From NCBI GenBank assembly GCA_036245805.1, contig BTRK01000006.1, forward strand, positions 27,966,901 to 28,030,900: a stretch of 64,000 bases of DNA. The letters run 5' to 3'. Below the pieces are notes generated by a model. That model was not told the DNA's origin and did not search any database. It saw only the letters and a list, made by a program, of their open reading frames with translations. The stretch comes from Pristionchus mayeri (Eukaryota; Nematoda; Chromadorea; Rhabditida; Neodiplogasteridae). Positions 41,700-50,229 of the stretch are shown piece by piece. Within the stretch, counting starts at the first letter, position 1, and each line of letters begins with the position of its first letter. Made by a program: the position numbers and the translations under genes.

Positions 41700-44600
41700 A
41701 GAAGAAGTGACGGAGGGAAGACTCAGTCGAAGGGTCGTTCATTGCAGAAGAAGTGACGGAGGGAAGACTCAGTCGAAGGGTCGTTCACTGCAGAAGAAGT
41801 GACGGAGGGAAGACTCAGTCGAAGGGTCGTTATCTGCAGAAGAAGTGACGGAGGGAAGACTCAGTCGAAGGGTCGTTCACTGCAGAAGAAGTGACGGAGG
41901 GAAGACTCAGTCGAAGGGTCGTTATCTGCAGAAGAAGTGACGGAGGGAAGACTTAGTCGAAGGGTCGTTCTCTGCAGAAGAAGTGACGGAGGGAAGACTC
42001 AGTCGAAGGGTCGTTCACTGCAGAAGAAGTGACGGAGGGAAGACTCAGTCGAAGGGTCGTTCATTGCAGAAGAAGTGACGGAGGGAAGACTCAGTCGAAG
42101 GGTCGTTCACTGCAGAAGAAGTGACGGAGGGAAGACTCAGTCGAAGGGTCGTTATCTGCAGAAGAAGCGACGGAGGGAAGACTCAGTCGAAGGGTCGTTA
42201 TCTGCAGAAGAAGCGACGGAGGGAAGACTCAGTCGAAGGGTCGTTATCTGCAGAAGAAGTGACGGAGGGAAGACTCAGTCGAAGGGTCGTTCATTGCAGA
42301 AGAAGTGACGGAGGGAAGACTCAGTCGAAGGGTCGTTCACTGCAGAAGAAGTGACGGAGGGAAGACTCAGTCGAAGGGTCGTTATCTGCAGAAGAAGCGA
42401 CGGAGGGAAGACTCAGTCGAAGGGTCGTTCACTGCAAAAGAAGTGACGGAGGGAAGACTCAGTCGAAGGGTCGTTCACTGCAGAAGAAGTGACGGAGGGA
42501 AGACTCAGTCGAAGGGTCGTTCACTGCAGAAGAAGTGAGGGAGGGAAGACTCAGTCGAAGGGTCGTTCACTGCAGAAGAAGTGACGGAGGGAAGACTCAG
42601 TCGAAGGGTCGTTCACTGCAGAAGAAGTGACGGAGGGAAGGCTCAGTCGAAGGGTCGTTCATTGCAGAAGAAGTGACGGAGGGAAGACTCAGTCGAAGGG
42701 TCGTTATCTGCAGAAGAAGTGACGGAGGGAAGACTCAGTCGAAGGGTCGTTCACTGCAGAAGAAGTGACGGAGGGAAGACTCAGTCGAAGGGTCGTTCAT
42801 TGCAGAAGAAGTGACGGAGGGAAGGCTCAGTCGAAGGGTCGTTCATTGTAGAAGAAGTGACGGAGGGAAGACTTAGTCGAAGGGTCGTTCTCTGCAGAAG
42901 AAGTGACGGAGGGAAGACTCAGTCGAAGGATCGTTCATTGCAGAAGAAGTGACGGAGGGAAGACTCAGTCGAAGGGTCGTTCATTGCAGAAGAAGTGACG
43001 GAGGGAAGGCTCAGTCGAAGGGTCGTTCATTGCAGAAGAAGTGACGGAGGGAAGACTTAGTCGAAGGGTCGTTCACTGCAGAAGAAGTGACGGAGGGAAG
43101 GCTCAGTCGAAGGGTCGTTCACTGCAGAAGAAGTGACGGAGGGAAGACTCAGTCGAAGGGTCGTTCATTGCAGAAGAAGTGACGGAGGGAAGACTCAGTC
43201 GAAGGGTCGTTCACTGCAGAAGAAGTGACGGAGGGAAGACTCAGTCGAAGGGTCGTTATCTGCAGAAGAAGTGACGGAGGGAAGACTCAGTCGAAGGGTC
43301 GTTCACTGCAGAAGAAGTGACGGAGGGAAGACTCAGTCGAAGGGTCGTTATCTGCAGAAGAAGTGACGGAGGGAAGACTTAGTCGAAGGGTCGTTCTCTG
43401 CAGAAGAAGTGACGGAGGGAAGACTCAGTCGAAGGGTCGTTCATTGCAGAAGAAGTGACGGAGGGAAGACTCAGTCGAAGGGTCGTTCACTGCAGAAGAA
43501 GTGACGGAGGGAAGACTCAGTCGAAGGGTCGTTATCTGCAGAAGAAGCGACGGAGGGAAGACTCAGTCGAAGGGTCGTTCACTGCAAAAGAAGTGACGGA
43601 GGGAAGACTCAGTCGAAGGGTCGTTCACTGCAGAAGAAGTGACGGAGGGAAGACTCAGTCGAAGGGTCGTTCACTGCAGAAGAAGTGAGGGAGGGAAGAC
43701 TCAGTCGAAGGGTCGTTCACTGCAGAAGAAGTGACGGAGGGAAGACTCAGTCGAAGGGTCGTTCACTGCAGAAGAAGTGACGGAGGGAAGGCTCAGTCGA
43801 AGGGTCGTTCATTGCAGAAGAAGTGACGGAGGGAAGACTCAGTCGAAGGGTCGTTATCTGCAGAAGAAGTGACGGAGGGAAGACTCAGTCGAAGGGTCGT
43901 TCACTGCAGAAGAAGTGACGGAGGGAAGACTCAGTCGAAGGGTCGTTCATTGCAGAAGAAGTGACGGAGGGAAGGCTCAGTCGAAGGGTCGTTCATTGTA
44001 GAAGAAGTGACGGAGGGAAGACTCAGTCGAAGGGTCGTTATCTGCAGAAGAAGTGACGGAGGGAAGACTCAGTCGAAGGGTCGTTCACTGCAAAAGAAGT
44101 GACGGAGGGAAGACTCAGTCGAAGGGTCGTTCACTGCAGAAGAAGTGACGGAGGGAAGACTCAGTCGAAGGGTCGTTCACTGCAGAAGAAGTGAGGGAGG
44201 GAAGACTCAGTCGAAGGGTCGTTCACTGCAGAAGAAGTGACGGAGGGAAGACTCAGTCGAAGGGTCGTTCATTGCAGAAGAAGTGACGGAGGGAAGACTC
44301 AGTCGAAGGGTCGTTCACTGCAGAAGAAGTGACGGAGGGAAGACTCAGTCGAAGGGTCGTTATCTGCAGAAGAAGTGACGGAGGGAAGACTCAGTCGAAG
44401 GGTCGTTCACTGCAGAAGAAGTGACGGAGGGAAGACTCAGTCGAAGGGTCGTTATCTGCAGAAGAAGTGACGGAGGGAAGACTTAGTCGAAGGGTCGTTC
44501 TCTGCAGAAGAAGTGACGGAGGGAAGACTCAGTCGAAGGGTCGTTCACTGCAGAAGAAGTGACGGAGGGAAGACTCAGTCGAAGGGTCGTTCATTGCAGA

Positions 44601-46790
44601 AGAAGTGACGGAGGGAAGACTCAGTCGAAGGGTCGTTCACTGCAGAAGAATTGACGGAGGGAAGACTCAGTCGAAGGGTCGTTATCTGCAGAAGAAGCGA
44701 CGGAGGGAAGACTCAGTCGAAGGGTCGTTATCTGCAGAAGAAGCGACGGAGGGAAGACTCAGTCGAAGGGTCGTTATCTGCAGAAGAAGTGACGGAGGGA
44801 AGACTCAGTCGAAGGGTCGTTCATTGCAGAAGAAGTGACGGAGGGAAGACTCAGTCGAAGGGTCGTTCACTGCAGAAGAAGTGACGGAGGGAAGACTCAG
44901 TCGAAGGGTCGTTATCTGCAGAAGAAGCGACGGAGGGAAGACTCAGTCGAAGGGTCGTTCACTGCAAAAGAAGTGACGGAGGGAAGACTCAGTCGAAGGG
45001 TCGTTTCACTGCAGAAGAAGTGACGGAGGGAAGACTCAGTCGAAGGGTCGTTCACTGCAGAAGAAGTGAGGGAGGGAAGACTCAGTCGAAGGGTCGTTCA
45101 CTGCAGAAGAAGTGACGGAGGGAAGACTCAGTCGAAGGGTCGTTCACTGCAGAAGAAGTGACGGAGGGAAGGCTCAGTCGAAGGGTCGTTCATTGCAGAA
45201 GAAGTGACGGAGGGAAGACTCAGTCGAAGGGTCGTTATCTGCAGAAGAAGTGACGGAGGGAAGACTCAGTCGAAGGGTCGTTCACTGCAGAAGAAGTGAC
45301 GGAGGGAAGACTCAGTCGAAGGGTCGTTCATTGCAGAAGAAGTGACGGAGGGAAGGCTCAGTCGAAGGGTCGTTCATTGTAGAAGAAGTGACGGAGGGAA
45401 GACTTAGTCGAAGGGTCGTTCTCTGCAGAAGAAGTGACGGAGGGAAGACTCAGTCGAAGGATCGTTCATTGCAGAAGAAGTGACGGAGGGAAGACTCAGT
45501 CGAAGGGTCGTTCATTGCAGAAGAAGTGACGGAGGGAAGGCTCAGTCGAAGGGTCGTTCATTGCAGAAGAAGTGACGGAGGGAAGACTTAGTCGAAGGGT
45601 CGTTCACTGCAGAAGAAGTGACGGAGGGAAGGCTCAGTCGAAGGGTCGTTCACTGCAGAAGAAGTGACGGAGGGAAGACTCAGTCGAAGGGTCGTTCATT
45701 GCAGAAGAAGTGACGGAGGGAAGACTCAGTCGAAGGGTCGTTCACTGCAGAAGAAGTGACGGAGGGAAGACTCAGTCGAAGGGTCGTTATCTGCAGAAGA
45801 AGTGACGGAGGGAAGACTCAGTCGAAGGGTCGTTCACTGCAGAAGAAGTGACGGAGGGAAGACTCAGTCGAAGGGTCGTTATCTGCAGAAGAAGTGACGG
45901 AGGGAAGACTTAGTCGAAGGGTCGTTCTCTGCAGAAGAAGTGACGGAGGGAAGACTCAGTCGAAGGGTCGTTCATTGCAGAAGAAGTGACGGAGGGAAGA
46001 CTCAGTCGAAGGGTCGTTCACTGCAGAAGAAGTGACGGAGGGAAGACTCAGTCGAAGGGTCGTTATCTGCAGAAGAAGCGACGGAGGGAAGACTCAGTCG
46101 AAGGGTCGTTCACTGCAAAAGAAGTGACGGAGGGAAGACTCAGTCGAAGGGTCGTTCACTGCAGAAGAAGTGACGGAGGGAAGACTCAGTCGAAGGGTCG
46201 TTCACTGCAGAAGAAGTGAGGGAGGGAAGACTCAGTCGAAGGGTCGTTCACTGCAGAAGAAGTGACGGAGGGAAGACTCAGTCGAAGGGTCGTTCACTGC
46301 AGAAGAAGTGACGGAGGGAAGGCTCAGTCGAAGGGTCGTTCATTGCAGAAGAAGTGACGGAGGGAAGACTCAGTCGAAGGGTCGTTATCTGCAGAAGAAG
46401 TGACGGAGGGAAGACTCAGTCGAAGGGTCGTTCACTGCAGAAGAAGTGACGGAGGGAAGACTCAGTCGAAGGGTCGTTCATTGCAGAAGAAGTGACGGAG
46501 GGAAGGCTCAGTCGAAGGGTCGTTCATTGTAGAAGAAGTGACGGAGGGAAGACTCAGTCGAAGGGTCGTTATCTGCAGAAGAAGTGACGGAGGGAAGACT
46601 CAGTCGAAGGGTCGTTCACTGCAAAAGAAGTGACGGAGGGAAGACTCAGTCGAAGGGTCGTTCACTGCAGAAGAAGTGACGGAGGGAAGACTCAGTCGAA
46701 GGGTCGTTCACTGCAGAAGAAGTGAGGGAGGGAAGACTCAGTCGAAGGGTCGTTCACTGCAGAAGAAGTGACGGAGGGAAGACTCAGTCG
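41700..46790 (+). repeat. Tandem pair of a 55-unit (2,530-bp) higher-order repeat
   Basis: The variant order in about 41.70-44.26 kb is repeated in about 44.23-46.79 kb at an offset of 2,530 bp, which becomes 2,531 after an extra t near 45005. Shared rare markers include aggatcgttcattg (about 42927 and 45457), attgtagaag (42845/45376 and 43995/46526) and gcaaaagaag (44090/46621). The second copy has private changes: the inserted t, and gaattgacgg near 44650. A shorter 25-unit (1,150-bp) spacing is nested inside each copy. Confidence 0.82.
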
Positions 46791-47794
46791 AAGGGTCGTT
46801 CACTGCAGAAGAAGTGACGGAGGGAAGGCTCAGTCGAAGGGTCGTTCATTGCAGAAGAAGTGACGGAGGGAAGACTCAGTCGAAGGGTCGTTATCTGCAG
46901 AAGAAGTGACGGAGGGAAGACTCAGTCGAAGGGTCGTTCACTGCAGAAGAAGTGACGGAGGGAAGACTCAGTCGAAGGGTCGTTCATTGCAGAAGAAGTG
47001 ACGGAGGGAAGGCTCAGTCGAAGGGTCGTTCATTGTAGAAGAAGTGACGGAGGGAAGACTCAGTCGAAGGGTCGTTATCTGCAGAAGAAGTGACGGAGGG
47101 AAGACTCAGTCGAAGGGTCGTTCACTGCAGAAGAAGTGACGGAGGGAAGACTCAGTCGAAGGGTCGTTATCTGCAGAAGAAGTGACGGAGGGAAGACTTA
47201 GTCGAAGGGTCGTTCTCTGCAGAAGAAGTGACGGAGGGAAGACTCAGTCGAAGGGTCGTTCATTGCAGAAGAAGTGACGGAGGGAAGACTCAGTCGAAGG
47301 GTCGTTCACTGCAGAAGAAGTGACGGAGGGAAGACTCAGTCGAAGGGTCGTTATCTGCAGAAGAAGTGACGGAGGGAAGACTTAGTCGAAGGGTCGTTCT
47401 CTGCAGAAGAAGTGACGGAGGGAAGACTCAGTCGAAGGGTCGTTCATTGCAGAAGAAGTGACGGAGGGAAGACTCAGTCGAAGGGTCGTTCACTGCAGAA
47501 GAAGTGACGGAGGGAAGACTCAGTCGAAGGGTCGTTATCTGCAGAAGAAGCGACGGAGGGAAGACTCAGTCGAAGGGTCGTTCACTGCAAAAGAAGTGAC
47601 GGAGGGAAGACTCAGTCGAAGGGTCGTTCACTGCAGAAGAAGTGACGGAGGGAAGACTCAGTCGAAGGGTCGTTCACTGCAGAAGAAGTGAGGGAGGGAA
47701 GACTCAGTCGAAGGGTCGTTCACTGCAGAAGAAGTGACGGAGGGAAGACTCAGTCGAAGGGTCGTTCACTGCAGAAGAAGTGACGGAGGGGAAC

Positions 47795-48294
47795 NNNNNN
47801 NNNNNNNNNNNNNNNNNNNNNNNNNNNNNNNNNNNNNNNNNNNNNNNNNNNNNNNNNNNNNNNNNNNNNNNNNNNNNNNNNNNNNNNNNNNNNNNNNNNN
47901 NNNNNNNNNNNNNNNNNNNNNNNNNNNNNNNNNNNNNNNNNNNNNNNNNNNNNNNNNNNNNNNNNNNNNNNNNNNNNNNNNNNNNNNNNNNNNNNNNNNN
48001 NNNNNNNNNNNNNNNNNNNNNNNNNNNNNNNNNNNNNNNNNNNNNNNNNNNNNNNNNNNNNNNNNNNNNNNNNNNNNNNNNNNNNNNNNNNNNNNNNNNN
48101 NNNNNNNNNNNNNNNNNNNNNNNNNNNNNNNNNNNNNNNNNNNNNNNNNNNNNNNNNNNNNNNNNNNNNNNNNNNNNNNNNNNNNNNNNNNNNNNNNNNN
48201 NNNNNNNNNNNNNNNNNNNNNNNNNNNNNNNNNNNNNNNNNNNNNNNNNNNNNNNNNNNNNNNNNNNNNNNNNNNNNNNNNNNNNNNNNNNNNN
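47795..48294. other. Assembly gap of exactly 500 N
   Basis: There are 500 consecutive N between the last satellite unit and unique sequence. A round 500 is usually a scaffolding placeholder of unknown true size. The final unit before the gap is irregular (gacggaggggaac instead of gacggagggaagac), so the array edge itself is not trustworthy. Open frames read through the N run are meaningless. Confidence 0.97.
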
Positions 48295-48362
48295 GTGGGG
48301 ACGATACGATGCCAAATATGTTGTTGGCGAGTTGTATGAGAGTGTATCATATCGCCCCCACC
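48295..48362. repeat. Imperfect hairpin at the gap edge
   Basis: The first bases after the gap, gtggggacgatacgat, are nearly complementary to atcatatcgcccccac about 50 bases later. The arms are about 17 nt with a few mismatches. Its position directly against the gap suggests it may contribute to sequencing or assembly failure, but the gap could equally be all satellite. Confidence 0.5.
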
Positions 48363-48431
48363 CCTTGATCATCGCCTAACGGGATGACGATGCTCCGTGA
48401 CTGCTCCTCCTCTTCAACTTCGCCTTTTCCC

Positions 48432-48589
48432 TCAAAGGTGCTCCTCATCCATCCAAGTATTCCCATCCTGTGCTTCATCCATTCGAGTTATCTTGAACAC
48501 CTCCTATATTTATATATATTCTCGCTGTGTCTGTTTCCTTGCTTCATCACTTGTATTCCCTCGAAGACTTTCACAATAGCAGGGTTGAC
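48432..48589 (-). other. Two exon-like segments of unknown gene, low confidence
   Basis: On the minus strand an open segment at 48551-48589 (13 codons, entered after ..gaatag) is followed by a 47-nt stretch with GT..AG ends. Then comes 48432-48503 (23 codons and a TGA). The phases fit, and the joined peptide has a plausible acidic C-terminal look, containing VFEGIQ then EVFKITRMDEAQDG. However, no start codon or upstream exon fits into the roughly 110 bp between it and the protease stop codon. It could be a chance match, a pseudogene end or an alternative 3' end. The rest of 48295-48702 shows nothing else I can support. Confidence 0.22.
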
Positions 48590-48702
48590 CTATTCTTCCC
48601 CATTCGATCGATAACTACCCTCAATACGCCCTTCCAAAGGTCTCTATAGCTAATTGAGACGATTTCCCATGTACACACTATCATTCTAATGATAAACATA
48701 AT

Positions 48703-49831
48703 TTATAACTTCATTTCTCGAGTGGATATCAATATACTCTTATGCCGTAGTCCCCCGAGGGAGGGATCCTTGACGATGAACTCTCCTTCCTTCCTCGTCT
48801 CTCCCAACTCACTCATCTGCTCATTCGATGAAATGACATCCGAATATGACCACACCCCGAGATGCCTTAATTTTAAAGATTAAATTAGACTATGTTTTGT
48901 GCTTGCATACATTCTGAACATATGCTAGGCTACAACTAGGGATAATCTAACTTGCTCTTTCCATGGTAGGCAAGCACATAGAGACGCTCCGGAGAGAGAT
49001 GGTAGAGTATCGATTGGGGATGAGTGGTAAAGGGTATGAGATCTCCTGGCTCAGCAGTGATCACCAGTACTCCCACCTACAAGTGGATGGGGAGAAGATG
49101 GACAAGAGGTGATTGATGCTGTGGAAAAAGTCGAGGAGAAGAGGAAATATTTGAATTCCCGCAATTGCCTATCTCGGCTCCCAGTAGAGATAGCGACTTG
49201 AAAATTGGAACATGGGGTGGTTTTCGCATTTCCACCTCATATTCAGATTTTCAAGTCTCTAGCTCTGCTGGGAGCCGAGATACGCAATTGCGGGAATTCA
49301 AATATTTCCTCTTCTCCTCGACTTTTTCCACGGCATGACACTCACGATGAGAGCCCAATGAGCAGCCACTCCCTTTCTCAGTGAGGGTTCGTGATTACGA
49401 TCGCAGTCATACGGTATGAGAAGGAGCGATCGATCGAGTATCCATTTGACTACCGTAGCAGGAGAGGGGAAAGGAGTGATGAGAGTTGAAGAGATGGACG
49501 AGTGGGTAGAGAGAGAAAGTAAATCAGCAGCTCAACAAAATGGTGAATAATGCATATCTATTTGAAGAACAAACCATCGAACATTTCCCCTTGCTTCGTG
49601 AATCCACAGTCGACAGCTTGTCGCAAGAGATGAGACACTGCGATATCTTCCCCAGTCAGATACCGTAGTCCCATGCAGAGAGCGACGAGACCACATCTGG
49701 AATAGAGAGAAAAAAATCGATGGTGAACACTTGGTGAACACTTACTGTGGTCCACTCTGGGAAATGGGGACTATGGGAAGAAGGTGGATGAAAGATCGGG
49801 GAAGAATTGAATCATCACCAGAGATCTTCAT
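48703..49831 (-). CDS. Actin maturation protease (ACTMAP / C19orf54 family), five exons, complete
   Basis: Exons in transcript order are 49746-49831, 49575-49696, 49346-49530, 48952-49076 and 48703-48865, with introns of 49, 44, 269 and 86 nt. All four junctions keep phase, and the 226-residue product ends at a TAA. Family hallmarks I can see are SGPQCGLVALCMG with the candidate nucleophile Cys30, TKQGEMF near residues 63-69, LIPYD then NHEP near 107-118, AHWALI with the candidate catalytic His127, YHGKS near 169-172 followed by a tryptophan segment (LGVWSY), and a C-terminal block ending ILIS. In human ACTMAP these blocks lie in the same order. Known role of the family: a papain-like cysteine protease that removes the acetylated amino-terminal residue of actin. 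The vertebrate proline-rich N-terminus is absent. An alternative upstream first exon (49873-49932, spliced to 49825) would add 18 net residues. Intron 3 is enlarged by a MITE. Confidence 0.88.
49117..49335. mobile_element. 219-bp MITE in protease intron 3, TGA target duplication
   Basis: This is a nearly perfect foldback: arms beginning TGC(T/C)GTGGAAAAAGTCGAGG extend about 90 bp on each side of a short spacer. It is flanked by direct TGA trinucleotides (49114-49116 and 49336-49338). A 3-bp duplication fits PIF/Harbinger or CACTA-type elements; no coding capacity is present. Its end lies only about 10 nt inside the splice donor at 49345, and without it the intron would be about 50 nt, matching its neighbours. 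Confidence 0.8.
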
Positions 49832-50229
49832 GCTCAAAACATATTAATCACAAGAAAAAAAGATCGTCATACAGCACTGAATTTCCTCCTAGCCTGCTCT
49901 ATCCTCCCTGCTACGAGGGGAGAAAGATCCATCGAGAATCTGCATATATCAAAAATAGTAGAACATCCACTCGCATTCCATTCATGCATGTATTACATAT
50001 TATTCAATCAATGCGCATTTTCACACGGTTATTCCATTTCATGCTTGATTCTATAGTCAACTGGCTTATAACCATAAGTATGATTCATCCACATTGCATC
50101 ATTATTTTAAAAGTTTATCAATCGGAGATGACCCAAACAGTGATTAAAGTATGACGTATTATCTTGGTGTATCTTATCCGTGGAATGATTTGATATGGAA
50201 ATGTAATGGCACATACTATTAGTATTTGT
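49832..50229 (-). other. Spacer between the two co-oriented genes, with candidate trans-splice sites
   Basis: This is the 398-bp interval between the FYVE-gene stop codon and the protease ATG, both genes reading leftward. On the sense strand an acceptor-like tatatgcag lies 6 nt before an ATG at 49932. That ATG opens a 20-codon segment (49873-49932, beginning MDLSPLVAGRIEQ) ending at a GT donor, which can splice in phase to 49825. A second acceptor-like ttttgag lies 1 nt before the ATG at 49831. No AATAAA is obvious just after the upstream stop. The 115-codon plus-strand open frame here has no recognisable features. Confidence 0.45.

Larger units (their letters stand above)
1..47794 (+). repeat. 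46-bp tandem satellite array, about 1,039 units, open at the left edge
   Basis: The whole stretch is a head-to-tail array of a 46-bp unit that starts ctcagtcgaagggtcgttca and ends gacggagggaaga. Every unit lies in the same orientation. The consensus is about 54% GC and about 67% purine on this strand, and it carries a PstI palindrome (ctgcag). The length is exactly 1,039 x 46 because the three indels I found cancel: a 2-bp loss near 22310, an extra a near 28770 and an extra t near 45005. No transposon or unique sequence interrupts the array. Variation concentrates in two short windows of the unit: bases 19-22 (cact, atct, ctct, catt, catc, ccct) and the junction bases around ggaagact. The rest is nearly invariant. 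Rare variants are zoned: ggatgactta in the first 5 kb and again near 21 kb, cagtagaag at 6-16 kb, gtcgacggg at 21-28 and 34-41 kb, attgtagaag at 32-47 kb. Unit boundaries are arbitrary. Confidence 0.98.

Noticed and set aside
7760..47691. Two dozen plus-strand open frames of 61-123 codons in the satellite, all beginning MTEGRLSRR
   Set aside because: They start at GTG, not ATG. They exist only because 46 is not a multiple of 3 and a tgacgg to cgacgg variant removes one stop. All are the same repeat read in rotating frames.
1..47794. CRISPR array
   Set aside because: The units are directly adjacent with no unique spacers, and the flanks are eukaryotic with introns.
1..47794. CENP-B-box-like match on the reverse strand of the unit (ttcgactgagtc)
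   Set aside because: It matches TTCG, the central A and one C of the box but not CGGG. Many nematodes also lack point-type satellite centromeres, so no centromere call is justified.
47704..48379. Open frames of about 194-222 codons across the N gap
   Set aside because: They consist almost entirely of undetermined bases.
49807..50154. 115-codon plus-strand open frame between the two genes
   Set aside because: It overlaps the protease start antisense, is compositionally like AT-rich spacer, and has no motif.
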